Positions 37,154 to 46,151 are shown, counted from the first letter of the stretch. The stretch is 64,000 nt of DNA from Alphaproteobacteria bacterium GM202ARS2 (GCA_014323835.1 JACONH010000004.1:1-64000); one strand, 5' to 3'. A program made the numbers and translations. The notes: generated by a model not told the origin, from the sequence alone.

Positions 37154-37756
37154 CTAGCCGAGATTTTGCGCCGCAACCATGGCATACAGCATCGGTATCG
37201 ATAGAGCCGTATTAATCCGTGAAAACAACATGGCTGTCGCCGCCGATGCCTTCTTCTCTTTGTCACCAACTTTGACAATACCCAGAGCACGCTTCTGATT
37301 GGGCCAGATAACCAGCCAAACATTCAGAAACATGATGATACCAAGCCACATACCGATACCTAAAGCAATATACTTATCGATAACGAAATCATCATCCATT
37401 TCTAGGGTCAACGTATCGATGAGGTAGCCGTTCAACATCGCCACAATCAAGCCTGTCAGCACTGTTGAGGCTGCCGCCCAACGGAACCAGAAGAGGGCTT
37501 GCGGCGCAATAACACCCGTAATCGCTGGCTTTTGCGCATCAGGGATACGAGCCATGTTCGGTATCTGCACAAAGTTAAAATACCACAACAAGCCAATCCA
37601 CATCACGCCCGACACAACATGCAACCAGCGAAACAAAAAGCGAAAATAGTCGATATCCATCGCTGGGGCTTGCACCATGTGGAGCATGAGCAAGAGAATA
37701 ACGCCGACAATCAGCGTGTTTCTCAAGGAAGAAAAAAATTGAATAACTTGTGCCAT
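37154..37756 (-). CDS. Membrane protein of the urate oxidase N-terminal (PuuD-like) family
   Basis: 200 residues with four to five membrane segments (about 14-32, 42-62, 92-110, 130-150, 180-197). FRWLHVVSGVMWIGLLWYFNFVQIP near 40-65 carries the His and aromatic pattern of the integral membrane domain found at the N-terminus of PuuD-type urate hydroxylase. It lacks the cytochrome c domain that urate-oxidising PuuD has, so the activity is probably different (short stand-alone versions are widespread). The conserved His in WLH may coordinate haem; inference only. Confidence 0.8.
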   Translation of the reverse strand: MAQVIQFFSSLRNTLIVGVILLLMLHMVQAPAMDIDYFRFLFRWLHVVSGVMWIGLLWYFNFVQIPNMARIPDAQKPAITGVIAPQALFWFRWAAASTVLTGLIVAMLNGYLIDTLTLEMDDDFVIDKYIALGIGMWLGIIMFLNVWLVIWPNQKRALGIVKVGDKEKKASAATAMLFSRINTALSIPMLYAMVAAQNLG

Positions 37757-37848
37757 AACTCGATACCTCTTCTTTTGTGTTGGTTGCTTGCTTGTTGGAG
37801 CCTCACACGCTCCGGTTATGCCCTTTCCTTGTTCCTCTCCTTATCTGC

Positions 37849-38295
37849 TTACTCCGTCACCCGTATCCGTATGATGTGCGAGTGCATCGATTCGATAGGG
37901 TAATGATTGGCATCGCCCAATACCAATCTTAAAGCATAAAAGCCCGGTTGTAAATTCATGGTTGTTTCGGTCTGTCCACCGCCAAAGTGACGATGATTGT
38001 CGTCATAAGCAATCGGCTCGTCCGCTGGCGGCAACGGCACATCAGCGTTGCGTCCCCGCTGTATCAAAAGGTGGTGGTGGCCTGTCTTCGGGTGGTCGAC
38101 ACCAGCAGGAGCGATGCCCCATTCACGCAAGCCAAAACGCACAACAAAAGGACTGCTCACCGTTGCCCCATCCTCAGGGCTGATAACATACACCCGTCCC
38201 TCGGCGGCAGACGCATAAAACGGCATCAATGTCACAGTAAGCACAACGGGCAGCACAACAAGCACGAGTCGTCTGGCTAAAAGAAACAGGGTCAT
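37849..38295 (-). CDS. Periplasmic DUF4399 protein
   Basis: 148 residues with a signal peptide (VLPVVLTVTLMPFYASA). The mature part shows the DUF4399 pattern: VYVISPEDGATVSSPFVVRFGL near 35, GIAPAG, TGHHHLLI near 70 and HFGGGQTETTMNLQPGFYALRLVLGD near 105. His-rich segments suggest metal binding. The function of the family is unknown; some database entries mislabel it as rod-shape related. Confidence 0.87.
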   Translation of the reverse strand: MTLFLLARRLVLVVLPVVLTVTLMPFYASAAEGRVYVISPEDGATVSSPFVVRFGLREWGIAPAGVDHPKTGHHHLLIQRGRNADVPLPPADEPIAYDDNHRHFGGGQTETTMNLQPGFYALRLVLGDANHYPIESMHSHIIRIRVTE

Positions 38296-38401
38296 CTTTT
38301 CCGTTCACCTATGCTGGTTTGTTGTGTTAGGTTGCCCCTTTGTGAGTCAATTAAGCTACGTTGCTTTCTCTTGCAATAACAATTGCTCTGTTGTTTGTTT
38401 G

Positions 38402-39376
38402 ATGTCGTCCTCTTCTTCTACGCCGCTTGTGATTGTGGGCTCTGGCCCTGCGGGGTGCACCGCGGCGATTTACGCAGCAAGAGCAGCCCTGAAGCCTATC
38501 ATGGTAACCGGCATGGCACCGGGCGGGCAGCTGACCATAACCACCGATGTCGAGAACTATCCCGGTTTCGTGGACAGCGTGCAGGGGCCTGAGCTCATGG
38601 AGGTCATGCAGAAACAAGCTGAACGTATGGGCACGCAGATTGTCAACGAGACCATCACGTCTATTGATGTGGACAGCAAACCCTTTCGTCTGCACAGCGA
38701 GTCGGGGCACACGTTTGAGGCACAGACAGTCATTTTTGCCACAGGTGCCAGCGCGCGCTGGCTGGGACTCAAAAGCGAAGAGCAATTTCAGGGCTATGGT
38801 GTCTCGGCTTGTGCCACCTGCGATGGATTCTTCTTCCGAGACAAAGACGTAGCCGTGGTAGGTGGCGGCAACACCGCCGTCGAAGAAGCCCTGTATTTGA
38901 CTCATCATGCTCGTAAGGTGACGCTGATTCACCGTCGCGATCGTTTGCGGGCTGAGCATATTCTCCAGCAACGTCTTTTTGCCCATGAAAAAATAGACGT
39001 GTTATGGAATCACACAGTCGAGGATGTCTTGGGTATCGATGAGCCTCGTTCTGTCAATGGGGTGCGGGTGCGGGCTGTCAACGGCACAGAAGAAAAGACG
39101 TTGTCGGTAGAAGGCGTGTTCATTGCCATTGGTCATGACCCAGCGACAGCCTTGTTACGAGGCAAAGTCGATATGGACGAACAAGGCTATCTGCTTGTTC
39201 GCCCGGGAACGGCTACTACCAACGTCCCCGGTTTGTTTGCGGCGGGTGACGTGTGCGACAAAGTCTATCGCCAAGCGGTTACCGCTGCGGGTATGGGGTG
39301 CATGGCAGCCCTAGAAGCCGAAGCCTATCTTGCCGCGCAGAATGTTACGCCCGCGGGAGCGTCAACATCGTCGTAA
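38402..39376 (+). CDS. trxB: Thioredoxin-disulfide reductase
   Basis: FAD/NADPH enzyme reducing thioredoxin. From ATG 38402 it has 324 residues. FAD-binding LVIVGSGPAGCTAAIYAARA opens the chain, GGQLTITTDVENYPGF is near 40, the redox pair is CATC (SACATCDGFFFRDKD near 137), NADPH-binding VVGGGNTAVEEALYL is near 157, and the FAD end motif LFAAGDVCDKVYRQAVTAAGMGC is near 280. An upstream frame to 38324 has no support. Its 3' end overlaps the convergent panE by 32 bases. Confidence 0.97.
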   Translation: MSSSSSTPLVIVGSGPAGCTAAIYAARAALKPIMVTGMAPGGQLTITTDVENYPGFVDSVQGPELMEVMQKQAERMGTQIVNETITSIDVDSKPFRLHSESGHTFEAQTVIFATGASARWLGLKSEEQFQGYGVSACATCDGFFFRDKDVAVVGGGNTAVEEALYLTHHARKVTLIHRRDRLRAEHILQQRLFAHEKIDVLWNHTVEDVLGIDEPRSVNGVRVRAVNGTEEKTLSVEGVFIAIGHDPATALLRGKVDMDEQGYLLVRPGTATTNVPGLFAAGDVCDKVYRQAVTAAGMGCMAALEAEAYLAAQNVTPAGASTSS

Positions 39377-40268
39377 TAAACGTGTGAACGGGAGTCTCGA
39401 TAGAATGAGCCTCACCCATCCGCACCACAGCTGCTGATAGCCATGGCAACTCGAGGGGCTTGTTCCTCTCGGCATCGAGACTCATGCTGGCACGGTAGCT
39501 CTCAGGCATCGAGGCAAGACGCTCTCGCCACTGCTCGCTGGGGGATTGGGGAAATGTTTTGCCCTGTGCTTTGGCGACAGACTCGGTTTCGCACATGGCT
39601 TGATAAAAAAGCGACAGACCAGAAGGGTGGGCGCGGATAACCCCTAAAGGGACTCGCAAAGCCGTGGTAAGACCACTGAAAGCGGTCAAAAAAATGAATT
39701 TGTGCCACAAAAGACGCTCCATCGAGTCATCCTTCTCGATAGACACGGTTACGTCCGCTTTTTCGGCAATGCGGGCAAAAGCGGCTAAGGTTTCACCGCC
39801 GTTGGCGGTTTGGGTGGGCGCCGAAAAAAAGAAACGGGCAAGACGGCCATCGAGGGTGACAACCCCGGGCTCAACGATACGTGCCGATATATGAGCAGTG
39901 CCTTTGCCAACATCGTGCTCAGGCAGGTGCTGACTGAGGATAGCATGGGCTTCGACGCCATTTTGCACCGGTAAAATAAGACTGCGGGCGGTCAATATTG
40001 TCGAGAGCTGCTGTGCGACCGACTCTAGGTCGGTCATTTTGACGCAGACGAGAACCACCTCAGCGTCTAGTTTGGCGGGCATGGCTGTCAACTTAAGGCG
40101 CGGGCGGATGTCACATAAAGGGTCTTGTCTTTTGAGATGCAAGCCCTTGCGGGTCATGGCGAGCAAGTGGCTGCCTCGAGCAATCAGGGTTACGTCTTGT
40201 TCTTTTTGTGCCAGCATGGCGGCGAGATAGCCGCCGATACCGCCGCCGCCGATAATCGCTATACGCAT
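39345..40268 (-). CDS. panE: 2-dehydropantoate 2-reductase (ApbA/PanE family)
   Basis: NADPH-dependent reduction of ketopantoate to pantoate for coenzyme A. 307 residues. The N-terminal Rossmann motif IAIIGGGGIGGYLAAMLA, VQNGVEA near 98 and the domain-joining Lys in LLWHKFIFLTAFSGLTTAL near 190 are present, with the C-terminal RASMSLDAERNKPLEL. Paralogues of this family act on other substrates, so the specific reaction is likely but not proved. It precedes purN by 9 bases. Confidence 0.9.
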   Translation of the reverse strand: MRIAIIGGGGIGGYLAAMLAQKEQDVTLIARGSHLLAMTRKGLHLKRQDPLCDIRPRLKLTAMPAKLDAEVVLVCVKMTDLESVAQQLSTILTARSLILPVQNGVEAHAILSQHLPEHDVGKGTAHISARIVEPGVVTLDGRLARFFFSAPTQTANGGETLAAFARIAEKADVTVSIEKDDSMERLLWHKFIFLTAFSGLTTALRVPLGVIRAHPSGLSLFYQAMCETESVAKAQGKTFPQSPSEQWRERLASMPESYRASMSLDAERNKPLELPWLSAAVVRMGEAHSIETPVHTFITTMLTLPRA

Positions 40269-40277
40269 GTTGGTGGG

Positions 40278-40880
40278 TTAGGCAACGCGCTTTTGGCGTT
40301 GGCTAAAAATCTTACGCAGCGCTTGGGGATAGGCAAGATGCTCTTGTTCCAGCACCCGCGCTGCCAACGTCTCAGGCGTGTCGTCCCGATGCACAGGCAC
40401 GCGTTTTTGCAAGATTATCTCGCCAGCATCCATGTCTTCGATGACTCGATGCACTGTGCACCCTGATTCGTTGTCGCCGCTCGCCAGCACTCGGGCATTC
40501 GGGTTCAATCCTTTGTGTTTCGGGAGCAGGGACGGGTGAATGTTGATGATGTCGATGCCAACGTTGCGGATAAAATCACCAGCAAGAAGGCGATCATAAC
40601 CAGCAAGACATATCATATCGATGTCTGTGCTGTGATAGTGCAGAGTCGCCATAAGGGCTTGTCCGTGACTGGTGCGGTCGGGGTAATCATCGTGTGGCAC
40701 AACAGCAGGGGTAATACCTGCTTGTTCGGCAAGGGTCAGGGCAGGGGCATCAGGGCGGTTGCTCACCACAAGGGTGATACGGGCAGGGAAGTCGGCTTGC
40801 TGGCAGTTCTCGATGAGGCTGTGCAGATTCGAGCCACGTCCCGACACAAAAACAGCAAGGGGGTGTTTGTATACGGTCAT
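40278..40880 (-). CDS. purN: Phosphoribosylglycinamide formyltransferase
   Basis: Transfers the formyl group from 10-formyltetrahydrofolate to GAR in purine synthesis. From ATG 40880, 200 residues: LAVFVSGRGSNLHSLIENC (SGRGSN near residue 12), ICLAGYDRLLAGDF near 90, IINIHPSLLPKHKGLNPNARVLASGDNESGCTVHRV near 108-140 with the catalytic Asn-His-Asp, and GEIILQKRVPVH near 145. The conserved GlyLeu segment reads KGLNPNARVLA, close to but not identical with the usual KGLHPH. Start lies 4 bases from the purM stop; the pair is typical. Confidence 0.96.
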   Translation of the reverse strand: MTVYKHPLAVFVSGRGSNLHSLIENCQQADFPARITLVVSNRPDAPALTLAEQAGITPAVVPHDDYPDRTSHGQALMATLHYHSTDIDMICLAGYDRLLAGDFIRNVGIDIINIHPSLLPKHKGLNPNARVLASGDNESGCTVHRVIEDMDAGEIILQKRVPVHRDDTPETLAARVLEQEHLAYPQALRKIFSQRQKRVA

Positions 40881-40884
40881 AGGT

Positions 40885-41961
40885 TTAGGCCTCGAGGTTC
40901 CATGCGTTGACGTTGTGGTAATGGACGGCTTTTTTGTCGCTGGCGATGTGTCCGATATGGAACAGGGGGGTTGTGTGGGTGTTGCTCCAGTGTTGTAGGG
41001 CATCGGCGTGGTCGGGGGATACGGCTATGACCATGCCTATGCCGCAGTTGAAGGTGGCACGTAGGTCTTTGACGCTGAGATGGCCTTGTTGGGCGAGCCA
41101 TTGATACAGGGGTGGCAGAGTCCATTGGCTCAGGTCGATGTGGGCACTGATGTCGGGGGGTAGGATACGTTGGATGTTCTCGGAGATACCGCCGCCGGTG
41201 ATATGGGCGAAGCCTTTGCTCCATTGTTTGAGGGCAAGACATTCTTTGACATAGAGGCGAGTTGGGGTGAGGAGCGCGTCGCGCAGAGAGCCTGACTCGG
41301 CAAAAGGTGCGGGGGCATCAAGGTCGATGTTGTGTTTGTCGATGATGTGGCGCACGAGAGAAAAGCCGTTGGCATGAAGGCCGGATGAGGGGAGGGCGAA
41401 CAGCAGGTCGCCTTCTTTGAGGGGGGTGTTTTTGAGGGTTTTTCGTTCCAGTGCGCCGACGGCGAATCCCGCCAAGTCGAAATGGCCGGTGCGGTATAAG
41501 CCCGGCATTTCGGCGGTCTCGCCGCCGAGGAGCGCACAGCCAGATGATAGGCAGGCGTCTTTGATGCCTTCGATGATGTTGACGGCTTTGTCGGGTTCTA
41601 GGGTGCTACAGGCGTAGTAATCGAGAAAGAAAAGCGGTTGCGCGCCCATGGCAGCAAGGTCATTGACGCACATGGCGACCAAATCGATGCCAAGGGCGTG
41701 GCGTTGCGCGGGGGTGCGGGCGAGCATGACTTTGCTTCCGACTCCGTCACTGGCTGCTACGAGCACTGGGTCAGTAAAACCAGCGGCGGCTAAATCGAAC
41801 AAGCCACCGAAGCCACCGAGTCCATCTTGGATACCAGATGACGAGCGAGTCGTTTTCGCAAGGGGCGTGATACGCTCGACAAACTTTTGTCCCTTTAACG
41901 TATCGACACCGCTGTCGCGATAGCTCGTGCTGATGTCGGTTTTCTCGAGGGGAAGTGCCAT
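40885..41961 (-). CDS. purM: Phosphoribosylformylglycinamidine cyclo-ligase
   Basis: ATP-dependent ring closure to aminoimidazole ribonucleotide. 358 residues: TSYRDSGVDTLKGQKFVERI at residue 9, DGVGSKVMLARTPAQRHALGIDLVAMCVNDLAAMGAQPLFFLDYYA near 70-112, GGETAEMPGLY near 142, PSSGLHANGFSLVR near 190 and HITGGGISENIQRILP near 250. The ATG at 41961 touches the 64-bp tandem repeat, which therefore holds its ribosome binding and promoter region; no strong SD is seen. Confidence 0.97.
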   Translation of the reverse strand: MALPLEKTDISTSYRDSGVDTLKGQKFVERITPLAKTTRSSSGIQDGLGGFGGLFDLAAAGFTDPVLVAASDGVGSKVMLARTPAQRHALGIDLVAMCVNDLAAMGAQPLFFLDYYACSTLEPDKAVNIIEGIKDACLSSGCALLGGETAEMPGLYRTGHFDLAGFAVGALERKTLKNTPLKEGDLLFALPSSGLHANGFSLVRHIIDKHNIDLDAPAPFAESGSLRDALLTPTRLYVKECLALKQWSKGFAHITGGGISENIQRILPPDISAHIDLSQWTLPPLYQWLAQQGHLSVKDLRATFNCGIGMVIAVSPDHADALQHWSNTHTTPLFHIGHIASDKKAVHYHNVNAWNLEA

Positions 41962-42087
41962 AGCTGGATATAGGTAACCGAGTTATATCTCGAGACGACT
42001 CTATGCACACGCGGCTTTAAATGCAAGCTGGATATAGGTAACCGAGTTATATCTCGAGACGACTCTATGCACACGCGGCTTTAAATG
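41962..42087. repeat. 64-bp tandem duplication upstream of purM
   Basis: Bases 41962-42025 are repeated at 42026-42087 with identity over 62 bases (AGCTGGATATAGG to GGCTTTAAATG). A partial third piece GCGGCTTTAAAT recurs at 42141-42153. The copy nearest the gene abuts the purM ATG, so the purM leader is doubled, much as at the Hsp70 operon. CTCGAG palindromes lie in each copy. Confidence 0.95.
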
Positions 42088-42200
42088 TAATATAGCATTT
42101 CCAGCATGGAATTTCTACGTGTCAATGGCTTTAAAATGCGCGGCTTTAAATTTATTAGGTCTACATCATATGCACCTGCCCGATTGTTTTGTTATCTCTC

Positions 42201-42230
42201 TTGACGGGATAGGTTGGTTCTTGCGATAAA
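42201..42230 (+). promoter_or_regulatory. Candidate promoter for the methyltransferase gene
   Basis: TTGACG (42201-42206) and GATAAA (42225-42230) with an 18-base spacer, 25 bases before the ATG at 42255. A fair sigma-70-type match in the right place; not proven. Confidence 0.35.
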
Positions 42231-42254
42231 GGGGGCGACTCGAGGTTTACGCCC

Positions 42255-43199
42255 ATGCTCCAACGCTCGCCAAGAAACAAGACCCTGTGCTGCACCGAAG
42301 CAGACACACGCACCTACGCCCAACACATCCAATATCTTAACGAGGCTGTTGCCCCTAAGGCTATAGAAGGGCGAGTCATGTGCGGTGACCTGATGAAAGT
42401 GGCGGGTTATTTGCCAACAGGTTTTATTGACTTATTGATTTTGGATCCGCCGTATAACCTTGACAAAAATTTTTCGGGCAATGTCTTCAAGAAACAAAGT
42501 GATGGAGACTATCGTCTCTGGTTTGATAGGGTGCTTTCTCTGTTGCATCCGATGCTGAAGCCACAAGCGACAATCTACGTCTGTTCAGATTGGCGCACAT
42601 CGGCTCTCATCTTTCCTGTTCTGGACAAGAGGTGGCATGTCAGGAATAGAATCACGTGGGCGCGGGATAAAGGACGCGGTGCAAAAAGTAACTGGAAAAA
42701 CAATGCCGAAGATATCTGGTTTTGTACGCGCTCTCGTGAATACTATTTCAATGTTGATGCGGTCAAAGTCAAACGCAAGGTTATTGCCCCCTACCGAGAA
42801 CAAGGGGTGCCGAAAGATTGGCAGGAAGAAAAAAATGGTTGTTACCGTTTAACGCATCCGTCGAATATGTGGACGGACATGACAGTGCCTTTCTGGTCGA
42901 TGCCTGAAAACACGGAACATCCGACTCAAAAACCTGAAAAGCTTATGGCAAAATTGATTCTTGCGAGTTCGAAAAAGGGCGACTTTGTCTTTGACCCGTT
43001 TTTGGGCAGTGGCACAACTGCCGTTGTTGCTGAAAAGCTCGGCAGACGTTGGGCAGCTATGGATATCAACGCAACGTATCTCTGTTGGGCTCTCAAACGC
43101 TTGGCGATGGCTAAAGAGAATAAAGTGATACAGGGATATCAAGACGGCATCTTTTGGGAAAGAAATACGTCCCTGCACCAACAATGTTCGAGTCATTGA
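42255..43199 (+). CDS. Solitary DNA methyltransferase (beta-class, N4/N6)
   Basis: 314 residues. Motif IV is LLILDPPYNLDK near residue 62, followed by the target-recognition region and the segment EHPTQKPEKLMAKLI near 223. Motif I is VFDPFLGSGTTAVVAEKLGR near 246, the best-matching of the three solitary methyltransferases in this window. CcrM-type RAMA domain is absent and the C-terminus is short, so it is not the cell-cycle methylase; the closest type is a site-specific beta-class enzyme with unknown target. No restriction gene is adjacent. Confidence 0.92.
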   Translation: MLQRSPRNKTLCCTEADTRTYAQHIQYLNEAVAPKAIEGRVMCGDLMKVAGYLPTGFIDLLILDPPYNLDKNFSGNVFKKQSDGDYRLWFDRVLSLLHPMLKPQATIYVCSDWRTSALIFPVLDKRWHVRNRITWARDKGRGAKSNWKNNAEDIWFCTRSREYYFNVDAVKVKRKVIAPYREQGVPKDWQEEKNGCYRLTHPSNMWTDMTVPFWSMPENTEHPTQKPEKLMAKLILASSKKGDFVFDPFLGSGTTAVVAEKLGRRWAAMDINATYLCWALKRLAMAKENKVIQGYQDGIFWERNTSLHQQCSSH

Positions 43200-43278
43200 G
43201 GGCTACGCAAGAAAAAATTGATACGTCTTAAATCTCGGGCTTGGTAGAATCGTGACGCGTTCTGTGCTAGAGAAAGCC

Positions 43279-44427
43279 ATGACCCCCGTCCCTGCTCCTG
43301 CCTTCCTTTTTTTGACTATGGTTCGTTTTTTCACTGCCCTGTTTCTGTTTCTGTTTGTTTTTGTGTGTGGCGTGTTTTCTGTGCGCGCCCAGACATCAGA
43401 GACCAGCTACGTTGTGCCTGATGTGATTGTTAATCTGGCGGCGGGTAGTGTTGAGTCGGCGAGGCGGGAAGCCTTGCTGAAAACCCGTGCTGATGCCTTT
43501 TATCGCTTGCTTCATGCCTTGACTCTGAAAGAAGATCACTCGCGCCTGCCGCAACTGGCATCGTCCGACGTCCGCCTGTTCGCCGAGGGAGTCGATGTAG
43601 ACGAAGAGGGATTCACCCAAGACAGCTATTACGCCAAAATGAGCTGGCGTTACGATAAAAAACTCATCCGTGAGCTGTTGGAGCATCTCAACATTCCTTT
43701 TGTCGGCGGATTCGTTGGCAGAGTCGTTATTCTGCCCATTTACACGCAAGCGGGCATCTCGATTCTGTGGGACGACAGCAACCCGTGGCTCGGTGCGTGG
43801 CGGCAGTTGCCGGTGCTCTCGCCCTTTTATAGCCCGTATATCCCTGAGACAGGGCCCTCTCTGCCGTCTTCCCGTGACGGGCGTTATTTTGATTCCCTTG
43901 CTCGCCTTGCCGCCGACCAGAAGGCTCAGCGTCTCGTCATTGCTATTGCTCAACCGACATTCGATAAGAAGGGGCAGATGAATTTGCTCAACATAGAAGG
44001 GGGCGAATACCAGTTTCCGTCTCGTTTGCCACCAGATTACTTTTCGCTGTTTATTTCTCGGCAACCCAAAGAAAGTGAAGAGCAGATGCTCACCCGCGCT
44101 GCCGAAAAAACACGAGACTACCTCGAACAACGGTGGAAAGAACGCAACCTCGTGCGTTTTGACGAAGAAAAAATTGTCGGCGATATCGTCATCAAAGTCC
44201 TCTATGGTGGCTTCGCCGACTGGGTCGCCATCAAAAAGAGCCTGCAGCAGAACGCCGCCATCGGCAACATGAAAGTCGCAACCTTGTCTCGAGATCATGC
44301 TATTGTGGAAGCATCCGTTGCCACCAGCATCGATAATCTGCAAAGGCAATTCGCTCAACAAGGCTTGACACTGACCTATGATGACGACCAAAAAACGTGG
44401 CTCCTGCGGGGCAACACCTCGCCCTAA
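43279..44427 (+). CDS. DUF2066 domain protein, secreted
   Basis: About 382 residues from ATG 43279 (AGAGAAAG upstream); a GTG at 43252 and an ATG at 43318 are alternatives, and the last would give a cleaner signal peptide (MVRFFTALFLFLFVFV, cleaved near VRAQT). The mature region has ARREALLKTRADAFYRLL near 70-85 and IPFVGGFVGRVVILPIYT near 140, matching the DUF2066 pattern. It is followed by the CDP-alcohol phosphatidyltransferase gene after 24 bases, a conserved pairing in alphaproteobacteria. Function unknown. Confidence 0.82.
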   Translation: MTPVPAPAFLFLTMVRFFTALFLFLFVFVCGVFSVRAQTSETSYVVPDVIVNLAAGSVESARREALLKTRADAFYRLLHALTLKEDHSRLPQLASSDVRLFAEGVDVDEEGFTQDSYYAKMSWRYDKKLIRELLEHLNIPFVGGFVGRVVILPIYTQAGISILWDDSNPWLGAWRQLPVLSPFYSPYIPETGPSLPSSRDGRYFDSLARLAADQKAQRLVIAIAQPTFDKKGQMNLLNIEGGEYQFPSRLPPDYFSLFISRQPKESEEQMLTRAAEKTRDYLEQRWKERNLVRFDEEKIVGDIVIKVLYGGFADWVAIKKSLQQNAAIGNMKVATLSRDHAIVEASVATSIDNLQRQFAQQGLTLTYDDDQKTWLLRGNTSP

Positions 44428-44451
44428 CAGCCTGCTCCTTAAGAGACTCGC

Positions 44452-45024
44452 ATGCCTTTGACGTTCTCCGATTCTTTTTGGATTTCTTGTGCCAACGGGA
44501 TTTCATTTGCACGCATCCTCGTTGCCCCACTTATCCTGTGGCTCTTGCTCGAGCAAGACTACATGAGCGCGCTCATCCTCTTCACGACTTCTGCCCTCAG
44601 CGATGCCATCGATGGTTTTCTTGCCCGCCGTGCCAAAACAAAAAACATACTCGGAGTCTACCTCGACCCTCTCGCTGATAAAATTCTGCTGGTCAGCATC
44701 TACATCTTCTGTGGCATCATGGAGTGGTTGCACTTGGGTTTGGTTATCCTCGTGGTCTTCCGAGACACGTTGATTGTCTTGTCCCTCGCCCTCGCTCAGC
44801 TGCTGGATGTGCGTCACGGCGTTATATCACCGACCCTCAGCAGCAAAATCAACACCACCGCGCAAATGTTGCTCGTCCTCATCGTCCTTATCGGACAAGC
44901 AGCCCCCTTCATGAAAGTCAGTCCCCTGTATGGCTTTCCGTTTATTTTTCTACCGTGGATTGTCGCAGCAACAACACTGATTTCAGGTATCCAATACCTG
45001 TGGCTGTGGTGGATTAAGAACTAA
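44452..45024 (+). CDS. CDP-alcohol phosphatidyltransferase (PgsA-like)
   Basis: Integral membrane enzyme of 190 residues transferring a CDP-diacylglycerol phosphatidyl group to an alcohol. The family signature is complete: DAIDGFLARRAKTKNILGVY, then LDPLADK, with the order D-G-x2-A-R-x8-G-x3-D-x3-D near residue 50-75. Four to five membrane segments follow. It could be phosphatidylglycerophosphate synthase or a related synthase; the sequence does not say which. Its stop codon lies in the first unit of the 18-bp repeat. Confidence 0.9.
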   Translation: MPLTFSDSFWISCANGISFARILVAPLILWLLLEQDYMSALILFTTSALSDAIDGFLARRAKTKNILGVYLDPLADKILLVSIYIFCGIMEWLHLGLVILVVFRDTLIVLSLALAQLLDVRHGVISPTLSSKINTTAQMLLVLIVLIGQAAPFMKVSPLYGFPFIFLPWIVAATTLISGIQYLWLWWIKN

Positions 45025-45111
45025 GGACAGGGATTTGCCTAAGGACAGGGATTTGCCTAAGGACAGGGATTTGCCTAAGGACAAGGATTTGCCTAAGGAC
45101 AGGGATTTGAC
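45022..45111. repeat. 18-bp tandem repeat, 5 copies, bridging two stop codons
   Basis: Units of TAAGGACAGGGATTTGCC start at 45022, 45040, 45058, 45076 (one A for G) and 45094 (last unit ends TTGAC). The first unit's TAA is the stop of the phosphatidyltransferase gene; the CTA at 45093-45095 is the complement of the TAG stop of the convergent aldo/keto reductase gene. Confidence 0.97.
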
Positions 45112-46151
45112 TGTGCTTTGTGGAGGGCATCAATCTCGGCAAGAGCCTCTTGCGGCAGCGTCACAAAAGCACTCGATATGTTCGCGTCGAGTTGCTCGAT
45201 GCTGGTTGCTCCAATCAAGTTGCTGGTGAGCCACGGACGAGAGTTGACGAAAGCCAACGCCATGGCGGTGGGCTCTAGCCCGTACTTTTTGGCAATGGCT
45301 ACGTACTTTTTTGTTTCCTCGACGGCTAAAGGCTGCGTATAGCGTCCGAACATGGCGCCGAACAGCGTCAGGCGTCCGCCTGGCGGCGGCTTTTTGTCGA
45401 GATACTTGCCGGTTAAGACACCAAAGCCTAGGGGCGAATACGCCAAAAGACCACAGCGCTCTCGCATGGCGACTTCAGCCAGCCCAACATCAAAGCTGCG
45501 GTTCAGTAAGTTATAGGGGTTTTGCACCGAGACCACCCGCGGCAAGCCTCGTGACTCGGCTAAATGCAGACAGTGCATGACGCCCCAAGGTGTCTCGTTG
45601 GACAAACCAATATGGCGCACCTTGCCTGCTTTGACTAAAGAGCCCAACGCCTCCAACTGTGCCGCAAGAGTTGTCACATCCTCAGGGTCAGGGGCCCCCG
45701 TATAATCCAACTGGCTGAAAAAATTGGTCGTTCTATCGGGCCAGTGCAACTGATACACGTCAATATAGTCCGTAGACAACCGCTGCAAGCTGCCATCACA
45801 GGCTTCAACAATCTGTGCGGGCGTTAAACGCGAGCCGCCACGTATCCAATCCATACCGCTACGCCCGGTTACTTTGGTGGCAAGAATGACCCGAGACCTA
45901 TTCTTACGGGCAGAAAACCACGCACCAATAATACGCTCCGTTGCACCAGACGTGGATGCCTTAGGGGGAACCGGATATAACTCGGCAGCATCAAAGAAAT
46001 TGACTCCACGAGACAGGGCATAGTCCATCTGCTCGTGGGCTTCTTCTTGCGTATTTTGCTCGCCCCACGTCATCGTGCCAAGGCCAATCAAACTGACCTT
46101 CAGACCGGTGTCGCCCAACTCGCGATAGAGCATATCTTGTTTTTGTGTCAT
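45093..46151 (-). CDS. Aldo/keto reductase (Tas-like)
   Basis: NADPH-dependent reductase of 352 residues. The catalytic tetrad is visible: NFFDAAELYPV (Asp, Tyr) near residue 50, ILATKV (Lys) near 92 and YQLHWPDR (His) near 135. SNETPWGVM near 178 and NPYNLLNRSFD fit the Tas branch, as do VSLIGLGTMTWGEQ and the repeated 45-residue TIM barrel pattern. AGGAGA precedes the ATG at 46151. Substrate unknown. Confidence 0.93.
   Translation of the reverse strand: MTQKQDMLYRELGDTGLKVSLIGLGTMTWGEQNTQEEAHEQMDYALSRGVNFFDAAELYPVPPKASTSGATERIIGAWFSARKNRSRVILATKVTGRSGMDWIRGGSRLTPAQIVEACDGSLQRLSTDYIDVYQLHWPDRTTNFFSQLDYTGAPDPEDVTTLAAQLEALGSLVKAGKVRHIGLSNETPWGVMHCLHLAESRGLPRVVSVQNPYNLLNRSFDVGLAEVAMRERCGLLAYSPLGFGVLTGKYLDKKPPPGGRLTLFGAMFGRYTQPLAVEETKKYVAIAKKYGLEPTAMALAFVNSRPWLTSNLIGATSIEQLDANISSAFVTLPQEALAEIDALHKAQSNPCP

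Noticed and set aside
42255-43199. Cell-cycle methyltransferase CcrM
   Set aside because: The protein lacks the C-terminal RAMA extension expected of CcrM and is shorter; called a solitary beta-class methyltransferase instead.
45035-45229. Rightward frame encoding repeated PKDRDL peptides
   Set aside because: It is a by-product of the 18-bp repeat and runs antisense to the aldo/keto reductase gene.
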